64,000 nt of DNA from Marisa cornuarietis (Eukaryota; Mollusca; Gastropoda; Architaenioglossa; Ampullariidae): NCBI GenBank assembly GCA_004794655.1, contig SMMW01000488.1, forward strand, positions 744,001 to 808,000. The letters run 5' to 3'. The translations under genes and the position numbers were made by a program. Position 1 is the first letter of the stretch. Each line of letters opens with the position of its first letter. This document shows, in pieces, positions 38,373 through 52,248 of this stretch. A model generated the notes under the pieces. That model ran no database searches, was not told the origin of the DNA, and was given only the letters and a program-made list of their open reading frames with translations.

Positions 38373-40868
38373 CTTTTCTCGAGCTTCAGCTTAAACTGTC
38401 CATACCTTGGGCATCAGGGGAGACAAACAGTGTCTGCACCAGGGCCTCCTTGGAGTGAGTCAGAAGCTCGACCACAGTCTCGTTGAGGGGATCCTTGTTC
38501 TTCTCCAGCCACCCGGTGATGTTGTATGGCACCTGATAACCACCATAAGTACACGTGTACATTTACCCTTGTTGTAAGTGTCATTACTTACACTGTGGGA
38601 AGTGTCTGTTGTCGATGTCATTAATTACACTGTGAGAAGTGTCATTACTTACACTGTGAGAAGTGTCATTACTTACACTGTGAGAAGTGTCATTACTTAC
38701 ACTATGAGAAGTGTCTGTTGTAGGTGTCATTACTTACACTGTGAGAAGTGTCATTACTTACACTGTGAGAAGTGTCATTACTTACACTGTGAGAAGTGTC
38801 TGTTGTAGGTGTCATTACTTACACTGTGAGAAGTGTCATTACTTACACTGTGAGAAGTGTCATTACTTACATTGTGGGAAGTGTCTGTTGTAGGTGTCAT
38901 TACTTACACTGTGAGAAGTGTCATTACTTACACTGTGAGAAGTGTCATTACTTACACTGTGAGAAGTGTCATTACTTGCACTGTGAGAAGTGTCATTACT
39001 TACACTATGAGAAGTGTCATTACTTACACTGTGAGAAGTGTCTGTTGTAGGTGTCATTACTTACACTGTGAGAAGTGTCATTACTTGCACTGTGAGAAGT
39101 GTCATTACTTACACTGTGAGAAGTTTCATTACTTACACTGTGAGAAGTGTCATTACTTGCACTGTGAGAAGTGTCATTACTTACACTGTGAGAAGTGTCA
39201 TTACTTACACTGTGAGAAGTGTCATTACTTACACTGTGAGAAGTTTCATTACTTACACTGTGAGAAGTGTCATTACTTGCACTGTGAGAAGTGTCATTAC
39301 TTGCACTGTGAGAAGTTTCATTACTTACACTGTGAGAAGTGTCTGTTGTAGGTGTCATTACTTACACTGTGAGAAGTGTCATTACTTGCACTGTGAGAAG
39401 TGTCATTACTTGCACTGTGAGAAGTGTCATTACTTGCACTGTGAGAAGTTTCACTACTTACACTGTGAGAACTTTCACTACTTACACTGTGAGAAGTTTC
39501 ACTACTTACACTGTGAGAAGTTTTATTACTTACACTGTGAGAAGTTTCACTACTTACACTGTGAGAAGTGTCACTACTTACACTGCCAGCATAGTGATGG
39601 AGCTCAAAGTGAGCTTGTACTTGACCGGCCTTCTTGGGCTTTCCGGCTTTGCCGAAGTTGGGTGATTTTCCCATGTGGTTATCCATCAGCTTGTCCAGGA
39701 AAGATTTATCTGTAGCCTTGGGGAACATGCACTCTTCTTCAAGAATGGAGAGGATACCCATAGGCTGGAGACACACAAATATTTATTAGCATGAGTGCAG
39801 AAGTCTTAAAATTGAATAGGATGCAGCGTATAAAATAGTCTGTCAACCAACAATGTAAGATGTATCTATAGTACTAATACTAATGTCATATTGATCTGTG
39901 AAATGACCAAGCTAAGAGAAACAGCAGTAGACAGAATATCACACGGTCAACATGCAGGGAGTGGTGGACTACAGCAGACAACACTCACCTTCTCAATAAG
40001 ATCGATGCAGGCCTGCAAGTCCATACCGAAGTCGATGAACTCCCAGTCGATGTTTTCCTTCTTGTATTCCTCCTGCTCCAGGATGAACATGTGGTGATTG
40101 AAGAACTGCTGCAGACGCTCGTTGGTGTAGTTGATGCACAGCTGCTCGAAGCTGTTGTACTGTACAAAGAATGAAAGACCAGAACGATTGAGCAAACAGT
40201 GTCTGACCCTGCAGAAAGCAGAACATTTGAGGAAAGTGTCTACAGACAGAGCTACCTACGGTTTATTGCAACAGTAACACAGTTACAGCCTCTTTAGGAT
40301 ATGAGGTGTAAATACATGGAACATTATCAAAAACAAAACCATGGCTTGACCTTTTTTCTTTTCACAAGTATAAATACATTTCTTTTTTTAAATTGGAAAA
40401 GTGTGAGTTCGATATGCTTTCAGTATAGGGAACACCGGTGGTGAGTTCTCATAAAGGACTCGTCATGAGTAACTAACGAGTGCAGTTAGTATGCATCTAA
40501 CTTAAAGGGCAGGTCACTCACATCGAAGATCTCGAAACCAGCGATGTCCAGCACACCGATGAAGAACTGACGCTTGTTCTTGGTGTCCAGGGTCTTGTTG
40601 ACACGCTTGACCAGCCACTCGAACATGCGGTTGTACAGTGACTTCGCCAGAGCGGCCACAGAGTACACCACCTGCACTCAGCCGTAACCGTCACGGAGTC
40701 AATGACCTCAGTAACGACAACCAATGATGACAAAAACAAGCAGCAGTCCAACGGTCCAGTAGTGAAACGGTCAATAATATGACAGGGCTGTATATTTCAC
40801 ATTGACAGAAAATCTTCTGATGATCTTTTTTCAGTATTATCTTAGAATTGTATTAGTTTATATCCATC

Positions 40869-40961
<93 letters not shown>

Positions 40962-43900
40962 CGTGCGTGGTTATGTCTACACGTCACATATTGTTTATAG
41001 TTGACGTCCGTTGTAATGGCTGACAGACACACACACACACCAGCTATCAGCTCAAGGCTGTGATATCAACTCACCTGATCTTTGTTACGTCCCTGAGTCA
41101 CATACTCATTGCCGACCTTGATCTTGGGCTTGAGCAGACCCTTCAGCAGGTCACCAGCGTTGATGCCAAGTAGGAAGGCCACCTTCTCGGCCTCTGAAAA
41201 TGGAGGGGGTAGACAAATTGACCTCAGCATCTAAACATGTTTTCTATAAGAGTGGGGGGCGACTGGATTCGAACTGGGACGCAAGAACTTTCCGCTCCAA
41301 AGGCCGAGAAAGAACAACTCACCTGCGGTGCCGTCGGCTTCAGCCTGCTCCTCCCTGGGTCGTTGCTTGAACTTCATCTCTCCGAAATGCATGATGGCGG
41401 CGGTGCACTTGTACATGCTCAGCTTCTCGTCGCTTGTGAAGCCCAAGATGTCGAAGGCACTCTGGTGATGTCACGTTTGGTTAAATCAGTTTACACGGTA
41501 GTGGTGGTCACGAGCTACATTATTAAGATCGTGACACTTTGAACTATATTTGATGCAGCTCTCTCTCTCTCTCTTACTCTCTCTCTCCCCCCCCCACACA
41601 CACACATCCACACTTCTTCTCCTTCTTTCACTTAGACAATGCAACACCACCTTCTCTCCAGACCGATGTCCTAATGTTCATTTTCACACTACTCTGATGT
41701 CTGACTACTTACATCGGTGACGTTCATTTCGTCCACATCGTCGATGCCATCTACGACCAGACATCCCTGGTTGACGAAGGAGTACAGGCCAGCATCAGGG
41801 CTGATCAACAATTTATCTGCAACATACGCAACAAACTCAGGATGGGTGTTTAAAGGGCCAAGAACAGACTTCTGGTCTGATTCTCTTTTGTCTGCCACCT
41901 GCGACTTCGTTTCAAGTTTGTTACTACGGCTCAGACTGTTACAGAGAGACCTCGTGTAACCAGCAAACACTTCTGATTACTTTAACCCTCTTTACTTCAT
42001 CTTTGTCCTTCTTATGTCGTTTTTCTCAGTCTGTTGTTTGTTTTCAATGCTGTGCTTCGTTGTATGTAAAACTATCAGTCCGTTTGTAATCTTGTCAACG
42101 CACTGAGCTCCACGAGAGAAAAAGTGCTTCATAAATGAACAAAATAATAAAAATACTATTATTATAAAATTCCCATTGATGGTTGAGTTAGAAGAGAAGA
42201 GCAGACTGTGGTAAGTGAATACTAATTTGAACTATTAGCTTATAAAATGTACCGTTGTTTTGTGGAAGGGCGTTGGATGTCAGCTGGTAGAATATGTGGT
42301 AGTTGCGCTCCGCTGGCTGCTGGAAAGTCACACGAGACTTCTCGAGAAGATCTGCACAGAGAATAAAGTTTGTCAGTCCTGTAGGGTCACCTGTCTGCGC
42401 ACAGTACAGAGCTGGTCAATCAATAAACTAGTACAGAGCTGGCCCACCCATAAACTAGTACATAGCTGGCCCATCCATAGACTAGTACAGAGCTGGTTAA
42501 TCATAAACTAGTTCAGAGCTGGCCACCCATAGACTAGTACAGAGCTGGACCATTCTTAGACTAGTACAGAGCTGGCCCATTCTGAGACTAGTACAGAGCT
42601 GGACCATTCTTAGACTAGTACAGAGCTGGCCCATCCATAAACTAGTTCTCTCTATTTTCAGTGCAGCACTTATCGTGTGGGTTCGGTAAATCGCTTAATT
42701 TAACAAAAATTCAATCTCGCGACTGTAAAGTCTGAACTGCATTATTGTGATTTCCTATTGAATACTCTTAGTCCTGTCTCATTGAAGACTAAGACAGTAT
42801 TGTGGAACATTGTGTCATTAAGACTGAGTGGTCAGGACTATATATGCCAACACCTGTCATCAAGACTGAGTGGTCAGGACTATCTATATATGCCAACACC
42901 TGTCATCAAGACTGAGTGGTCAGGACTATCTATATATGCCAACACCTGTCATCAAGACTGAGTGGTCAGGACTATCTATATATGCCAACACCTGTCATCA
43001 AGACTGAGTGGTCAGGACTAGATATACCAACACCAGTCATCAAGACTGAGTGGTCAGGACTATGTATGCCAACACCTGTCATCAAGACTGAGTGGTCAGG
43101 ACTATGTATGCCAACACCTGTCATCACGACTGAGTGGTCAGGACTATGTATGCCAACACCTGTCATCAAGACTGAGTGGTCAGGACTATGTATGCCAACA
43201 CCTGTCACCATGACTGAGTGGTCAGGACTATGTATGCCAACACCTGTCATCAAGACTGAGTGGTCAGGACTATGTATGCCAACACCTGTCATCAAGACTG
43301 AGTGGTCAGGACTATGTATGCCAACACCTGTCATCAAGACTGAGTGGTCAGGACTATGTATGCCAACACCTGTCATCAAGACTGAGTGGTCAGGACTATG
43401 TATGCCAACACCTGTCATCAAGACTGAGTGGTCAGGACTATGTATGCCAACACCTGTCATCAAGACTGAGTGGTCAGGACTATCTATGCCAACACCTGTC
43501 ATCATGACTGAGTGGTCAGGACTATATATGCCAACACCTGTCATCAAGACCATTTTGTCAACATCTGAGTATTGCAAAAATCACACTCAAGAGCATTACT
43601 CACAAAACTCGATGTCAGCTCCGGCGATTTTGCCCTGTGTTCCGAAGTGGATTCGGATGAACTTACCCTGTAGAACACAAAGTCTTATTAGCACTAGCCT
43701 GGTCAACATCTTTCTAAGAAAACCTTCTGTGAGATCATATATTTCACGCATGTTCTCCTAAAATAATTTCACTACATTGAAGGCATATGTCCATGAAATG
43801 TCTCATTTTTTTGCCTTTTTTATTTACTTTCAACAAAACTCCGTCTGAGTTTATAAGTGCAATCAAATTTATCTCTGTCTAGTGACAGTCTAAGAGGAAT

Positions 43901-46900
43901 ACTATAGGTGACTAATTTACCTCTATAGGCAACATGTGTTATCTTTGATCAACATTATATTCACAAATACTTGCCTGACACCTTGACTCCATTCAGGAAA
44001 CTGCTCTGCTGAGCTTTTTGAGCATCATTGATAAAAATGTCAGACTACAATGTGTGCTACTACCTTAACTCTTCCTACACTTGACAATGACATGAGAATT
44101 CGTTTTAAAATAGATGGTAGGTTTCTTCATTTTTTTTTAAAATTCACGCATAATTTCGAAAGTGGGGCGACTGAATATTAGTATTTTAATAAAAGTGCAA
44201 ACAGGTAGGGTGAACTATTGGGGTTGGAACACTGTATCATTTTGTTTTCTCTGTGGTATGTGTCAAAGGGTTCTTCAAAGGGAAGACGGATAAGGAGATA
44301 TAAAGGAGGTATAACGATTATGGGTAGGTTACTGGATAGGTAGAAGGTTGAATAACCAAATGGGGTAAGGGTTCACACTTGGGTGGGGGGAAACCCACTT
44401 TACCGTTGATCCATGTAACTCGGCCTTTTCTGTCTTCAATGCTCAGACCTTTGCACTCGTAACTGTCCATTACTTCTAAACATTTCTTTCTGTTGATGAC
44501 TGATCAATGATATATCTCCTTCAACGATAATCTTTGGCAGAAAGTAGTCTCAGTGAAATTTCACGCTTGTAGAGTGAATCAAAATAAGGTTAGAAGCAAA
44601 TATTTAGGTTAATTTTATTGTTAAGAAATTAATCTGCGCTGGTAGTGGACTTGCACTGTCTGTAGTAGACTCACAGGTTTGCTAGCCTCCCTCTCAGATA
44701 AATACTTACGAATCTAGAGGAGTTGTTATTTCGGATGGTCTTGGCATTACCAAAGGCCTCCAGCACAGGGTTGGCCTGAATAATTTGATCTTCAAGGTTT
44801 CCCTGCAGGGTTGAGGGTCAGGTGACAGCACGCAGGGGAGGAGGTCCAAAGGTGCAATGGAGATGGCGGTTGGTGCACACAAGGAAAGAAAGGTTGGGAA
44901 ACACGTGAGTCAATACAGGGGCTGGTCGCTACCCGAGGTCCCACTTGCTTGCCGAAGCTGGACCGGCTAATGTCTCTGAACGCTTTTAGATCTTCGGATA
45001 AAATTCTATTTTCATAATTGATATTTGGTTTCTCTCATGAACAGGAAGGAGCAGCAAGCCCTAGACTTGACAAACACTATGTCAATCGCCATGTTTAAGT
45101 AACAGGAATTTATATCTGAAGTTTCTAGAAGCGTCCAACAGACAGTGATAGTTAGTCCACCCCCCCCCAAAAAAAAAAAAACGACTGAGCTAGGAAATCG
45201 GAAGGTGTGAAAGGTTTGTGGAAAAAGGAAGAAATGTTACAATTTTCGGGAGGAAAGGAAATCAGGAACAGGGTCAATAGGACCCGGAATGTCTCGGGTG
45301 GAGAAACAAAACAGTGGGGCTGAGGTCAGAAAATACTTCTACAAGTAACGGGAGGAAGGAAATTGGTTTGCTAGGTAATAGGAAATGCAAAACCATTATC
45401 GCATGTCTAAGAACAGAATTCACGGGTGTTAGGCAAAGGGGAAAGAGTTGACTGTTAAAATCTGATGGTACAAAGAATTTGTTAAAGAGGGCACACAGTA
45501 AATCTCGGAATCTCGCAGGAGCACACGGGGTAGTTGTGGAAGTCGTTGAACGCCCAGTCTCGAGGAATGGTGTTGGCTTGTAGGGGATCAGGAAATCACT
45601 CAGAAGAAAATTAAACGATTGTTGGATGTCGCCAGGGTAGACTTTGTCAAACGGATGTAAGGGCAAGGTGTTAGACAGGTGAAGGTTTAGGAAGTTGTTA
45701 CTACGGAAATAAATGAAGAACCATTTCTTGATAGGTAGAGTCGGTGGTTGTGAATATGCGGGAACTCCGGGGTAAGTCTACTGAATCACTGGGAGATCAG
45801 GCAATGGTGGACAAGACTATATTATTATGAATATGCAAGAAACCGGGGTATGTCTACTGAGTCATGGGAGGGCAGACAATGGTGAAGACTCCATCCGGCT
45901 CTATACTCACGAATCTGGAAGAGTTGTTATTACGGGTAGTCTTAGCATTACCATAGGCTTCCAGTACAGGGTTAGCTTGAATGATTTGGTTTTCCAGGGA
46001 GCCGGTCTGATGGGCGCAAGAAGGAATAAAAAACACACAAGGATAAACATCAGGAGGGACACACAGAGAAGGATGAATAAGCCCAGAAGACAGTGAAGAA
46101 CTGTGGAGGAAACTTCCTTGTATTAGTCTTATTGGACGACCTTTTTATGTGGGAGAACAGAAGAAACTAATAATGTTTGTGGTGGAAGAGGAAAATGGAT
46201 TTCAGGTTATGAGGACAGGGGAAGGGAAGCGCAAGGCTTCATGGGAGGGAACAACATGTTGGTTGGTGGATTGGATTTGCAGTTGTAAACTTAGTATTTC
46301 CTGGTTGTGAGTTTCTGGGGGATAAACTTGTTGGTTTATCTTGGGAAGGCTAATTCGGAAGTTGATTAGTTTATTATGTTGGGTCTGAAACGAGTCAGCA
46401 GAAACTCCACATGAGGACAAGAGATTATCGGTGACTTGGGGCTGGCTAGAATGGGTGAGTATAGGTGTTTTTCAAGGAGAGGGCTAAGATGTATCACAGT
46501 AGGTATGGAGGAGTTTTTTGGGGGCAGATTGAAGTGGAGAACAACTGTAGGCTGCGAACACTGTTGTCAGAGGATGTTAGGTGGTTTGGCTGGTTCCACA
46601 GGTCGGATTCAAATCATTCGAGGTACCAGCCTTGGGATGTTCCGTTGGGCTGTATACTCACAAATCTGGACGAGTTGTTATTACGGGTAGTCTTGGCATT
46701 ACCATAGGCTTCCAGTACTGGGTTGGCCTGCACGATCTGGTCTTCCAGTGTTCCCCCCTGTGGGTTTGTACGAGTCGGGGTTTCGTGGGTTGGGGTAGGG
46801 GGTTGTTTTGGTTTCGGGTGGATAGTTTGGATGAATGGAAGGATGACAGCATCATTTAGAAAGAAAAGAAAGGAAGTGGCGAAGAAAGATAGGATAAAGT

Positions 46901-49820
46901 GAGATAGGGTAAAGAGAGGAAAAAAGAGAATAATAATCATTGAATAACAAATAATAAACATAATAATATATCAATTTTTACAACATCACATATAAGAAAT
47001 ATCATCAAAGTCACGAATGTTTTTAAATTTGCCAATCTAAGTAAACAAGCTTGCAGCCATATTATTTATTAATCTAAAGCCAATATATCAAAACATTCTG
47101 ATGAATAATAACATGTCAAAGTATGTTGTTTGCATATTAAGTAAAGCTGGAGTATTTTCTCGAATATATAGATATATTATAAAATGTCGCTGATAACTGC
47201 ATCAATAAGCAAAAGTATGTGACAAAAATAATGTTACCTGACATTACCACCAGCCGTCTGCTGAGAGAAACATTGATTAAGCATGAAACAACAAACATGA
47301 AGGATCAAACCAAATATATCAGTAAATCATGCCATAAATCAAACCAAAGTCAAAGCATGCAGGTGGACTATTCAAGTGTAGACCGTGCACAGACTGCATC
47401 GCTGATATCATCAACATACTTGCTGATGCAGTTTCTGAGTTCTTTCTGTGTCGGTTGACAGGCAGAGGAAGGAAAAAACACTCCATCTACTTTTGTTTGG
47501 GATTAGCCACTGTGGGTAAGACTTATGTTAGAAACTCTTTGCTTCTTTTTTCATCGAAACTGAAAATAAATTATCAGGAACAAAGGGAAGAAGGATTGGT
47601 TGGAAAGTTTTGTCATTCTCAGGTGTATCTGGAGGAGGTAGAGAACGGGGGAAAAAAACGGCTCAAGTGAGCAAGAACACTGGAAGTGGTTAGATTAATT
47701 ATCGAGGTGACAGGGAGAGGTGTCATCTACATTAGAAATAAATTGTTGTAAGGTAACAAGATGTGGCTCAAAATGTAGCCGAACATACGGTTCGACCGAG
47801 ATGCTAGGTTCCATGTTAAAAATTGTGATTTGTTTTCAAGATTATGAGATCTACAGGTAAGGTACACACAGGAAGGAACTAGTCTTGAAGGGAGTGGTTG
47901 GAAGAAAATCATCCGCAAGGCAGGTTGTTCAACTCAAAGATGTCGACGGGTCCTGTGCCGTCCAACTAAAACTTCAATTAGCAGGATCACGCTCAAGAGG
48001 GAACAAAACTCGATCATGCCAGGATCCAGAAGGAAGGGATGGTTCCACGCAAGGGTCTAGGGGATCACACTGTCTACCTTCTTCTTGGTGGGATCAGGAT
48101 CCTCCTCTTTTTTCGCTTGCGAGGCAGCGACGGCTGCAAAGTACTGGATAACCTTTTTCGTGTTCTCAGTCTTACCGGCTCCAGACTCCCCACTGTTGGA
48201 AGAATCATAAGTTCCGGTTATGGCTGAAAAATATACCGTCTTCCCTGAATTTATTTTCCCCCATTTTGATGCTGATGGCCCTCGTGTCTAATTGAGTCAG
48301 AAATGTTTAGAAGCTGACCTTTCAACGGAACTAAACTTTCGGTTTTGTTCGCGAAGTGCGCTCTCAGATCTTTTTTTTTTTTAAATATGACAAAGATATC
48401 ATTCTTGCTTCTAAACTTGACCCGTTCACCAGACACGACCGGCCATTGCACCAAGACGCTGGTCAAGTGATGGTCAAGCCGCAGCGACCTGGTAAAGAGA
48501 AAATCACAGCATGTTACCACAGTGACGCTCCACTGCACACTAGTCACGTGACACAGGTGACCAATGGCAGGGCCCAGGACTTACTCGCACTACTGAATGG
48601 TCTCGTTGGTACTGGCTGGCGGCCACGTGGGCGAAGTACATGATCACTTTCTTCGTGCTCTCGGTTTTTCCAGCTCCAGACTCGCCTCTGTGTAGGCAGA
48701 TCCATGCCTTCAGCCCAATGACCATCAACTTTAGCATATCTCTCCCCTCACTCACTCACTCACTCACTCACTCACTCACTCACTCACTCACATTCATTCA
48801 TCATCATTACAGTGCCTCATGCTTTATCACTGGCCATCATTTACATTTGTATTTATAGGGAAATGGAAAAAAAGCTGTAGAAAAGGAAGACCGAGAGATT
48901 TCTTGCCATGTTGCTTTGAAAGCAGAGCAAAATTAGAATTTTTCGGGGAATCAAGATCAAAACTGTTGTTGAAACCACACGAACACCAGGGTGGATGTTC
49001 TTTCCAAGCCCACTTAGTTTTATTGTTAGAATAACAGTAGTTTCATTGATGTACAGTCAGTCACAAGCATTTAAAACGCGTTTGTCTTTTATCTTAAAAT
49101 AATATGAAACAATATGAAAATAATATTTATACATTTTGAACTGGCAAACTAGCACCTTCAGCCAGTTTTGTTTATCAAAATGCATGTAAAAGCCAGTTTT
49201 CACATTGTTGTTTTCAAAAGCAAGATTGTAAAATAAGAAATTTCCGTTGTTATTGAATATCTGTTTTAGTTGCATAGATCTTTACTTTTCAGACATAACA
49301 CTAATGTTTGTATCTAGTTATATAACTACAGACATCGTATTTAGTAGTGTCAATTAATTGCAGGAGTAATTAAAATCAACTAATAACTGTCGATTAATGC
49401 ACACAGTGATAAAATAAAAAGAAGCCAATTTGGGACAGGTTGCACAATAAATAAATAAATAAATAAATAAATGTAGATGGTATTTAATATCTTTGCAGAA
49501 GTAAGATGACGAAATAAAAACCAACATAAAAAGAAAACAAAGAAAAAAATTGACAACAGAAAACGTAGCAATGATGAAACAATAAACAAATAACAATGAA
49601 ACAGAAAAAACAGTATTGAAACATTAAAGAAATAATAAAGAAACAGTAATAAAACAATCATAAAGAAACAATAAAGACAGCAAAAAATTACTTAGGAAAT
49701 AAAAAATAATTCAAAAAAACAAGAATTAAACAATAAAAAGCTATATTGGACAATTTCAAAACACAGTGATAAAATAAAAAGAAGCCAATTTGGGACAGGT
49801 TGCATAATAAATTAAAATAA

Positions 49821-49852
<32 letters not shown>

Positions 49853-52180
49853 AAATGTAGATGGTATTTAATCTTTGCAGAAGTAAGATGACGAAATAAA
49901 AACCAACGTAAAAAAGAAAACAAAGAAAAAGTTGTAACAATAATGAAACAATAAACAAATAACAATGAAACAGAAAAAAACAGTAATCAAGCTTTAAAGA
50001 AATAATAAAGAAACAGTAATAAAACAATCATAAAGAAACAATAAATAAACAATAAAGACAGCAAAAAATTACTTAGGAAATAAAAAATGATTCATAAAAC
50101 AAGAATTAGACAATAAAAAAGCTATATTAGACAATGCAAAAACAAGAAACAGACTTACGTGATCAACATGGACTGGTTCTCACGATCTGAAAGCAATGGA
50201 AAAAGTTATTGTAACAGGTTATAAGACAATATAGTTTATTTTTCTTGTTATTTACAACAGTGTTTTATTCAAATACTGTTTATTAATCCGTAGGTACAAA
50301 TCCTCCCCCCTCCACCAACACCTTTACAAGCGAAAAATTGAAAAACGAAAAACAATCATCATTGACTTGTAATACACCTTGATAAATATATACACATATA
50401 CAGCGATCTATATGTTCCACACATATTTTCTTTTGTTTTGTTTTATCTATTTATTTATTTTCGCACTTGGTAATGGCGCTTCCTACGATGCTAGGTTTGC
50501 TGTCATGCATCTCGTGAGAATTTACTCTCCAGACTGTCTTCAAAGTCCATTTAATCCATTTGTGATGTTATCCCTTTTATTCTACATCATATCTTGACGA
50601 GTCTCATAAAGTTTTGTTTTGAAATATTGGGAGTAAAATTGTTTGGTGGGAGGGGGTATTCATGTGTATGTGAGATTTCATTTGCGTTTGTGTGTTTTGT
50701 TCTTCGTGTGCGTGCGTGCGTGTGCATAAAGTGTGAATGACAGTCTTCAAGAGGATCGCATCCTTTTCTGCAAACATGAGGTGCATGTGCTTGAGTGCAT
50801 CAGCCATATCTGCCTGAGGTGAGAATAGACTAAGGTTTTGATCTTCCCCGCCCACCTCACCCCAGCTCGCCCCAGCTCGCCCCAGCTCGCCCCAGCTCGC
50901 GCTGTTTAGCATGCAGCGCGCTGAGGCTCAGGAATGTCTGGCACTCGTTTTTTCTGGAAGAGTACCAAGCCTCCAGAGGGCGCTCCGCGTCTGCCTGCTG
51001 CCGTCAGCGCAAACACACGCCTCCTCACCGCCTCCTCCTCCTTACTGCCTCCGCCTTCCTCTGCCGTCCCCTCCCCGTCCGCAATCCGGTAAAACGTTCA
51101 TCTCACTCTGACACTCACTCTCCTCCCCCCCCCACACTATCCTGTGTGCATGCACGTGTGCATGTTTGCATGTTTGCATGTTTTTGAGAGCATGTTAGTG
51201 TCAGAAAGAGACGACTTTTCTGAGGATATCAATTTCTAAAACATTGTGCCTGCCATGACTACAACAATTTAATTTTTTAAGAGTTTAAAGTGTAACAAAC
51301 TTTTAATCTGTTAGAAAATGTGAAATAGTTTTAAATCATTTAGCTAAAATTCTAAGTTTCTTTCAGATAATGAACTAGGGTCAAGTACAAAACCCATTTT
51401 ACCAGAGTTCCAAGTTGGCCAAAGCTGCCGCTTTTAAACCTGATAGGGGATTGGACACAAACCCACAAATATTTACCTTTTTGTTGAAATAGAATAAGAA
51501 TAGAATTCGAATTCTCATGTTTTATACAAACTTTTCATTTGTCTGAGTTTTTCGGGGTAACAAACAAATTTATAAATAAACATTACGGATATAATGGGAA
51601 AGCATGATTGTTGTTGTAAACACGACTACTAATCTGTTTGCTAATTTGCAAGATGAGATGCGATGTCGCCGGTTACAGCTTTTGCCCTCGTCAGCATGTT
51701 GATGAAAATAGCAATGTCAGCTTTGTGTATACTTCTCCTTCCTCCCACAATACACAACTGTATATGTAGGTAACCAGAACTACTGTTGTCTCGGGTACCT
51801 AGAGACGACCTACCGCATGTTCACCACCACCAGTAGCGCGTGCGGCACTATACAGAGGCTGGGTGCCAGCGTGCGAGACACGCGCATGCTCCATATAAGG
51901 TCGGCGCCTCCTGTCACGTGATACCGCTACACTCGCATTTTTCTACCCGGCGCTATGGGCTGGACGAGTTTTGCTGTATCTACAGATGTACACATCTGCC
52001 GTGCGATAAGAGACGAACGAGCGATGAAAGCAGTTTCAGCGAAAGGAGTTTGTACAGTTGAATTTGGCTTCGTTTCTTCGTCGAGTGTTGTAGCCTGTGA
52101 GGTCACGTGCCAAACCTGCATAGTATGTTTGTTTACTTGTATGTTTGAGAGTTGTGCGTGTGTGTACATGTATGTATGCA

Positions 52181-52248
<68 letters not shown>

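Noticed and set aside
38578..39715. Long plus- and minus-strand ORFs of 60-225 codons across 38578-39776
   Set aside because: They are translations of the 24-bp array, whose period is divisible by 3. Only exon 15 at 39582-39764 is real coding sequence.
42916..43761. A 281-codon plus-strand ORF and a 201-codon minus-strand ORF
   Set aside because: Both are produced by the 42-bp tandem repeat in an MHC intron.
52184..52245. Cys-Val and His-Thr repeat peptides over (TG)n tracts at several places
   Set aside because: They are microsatellite translations.
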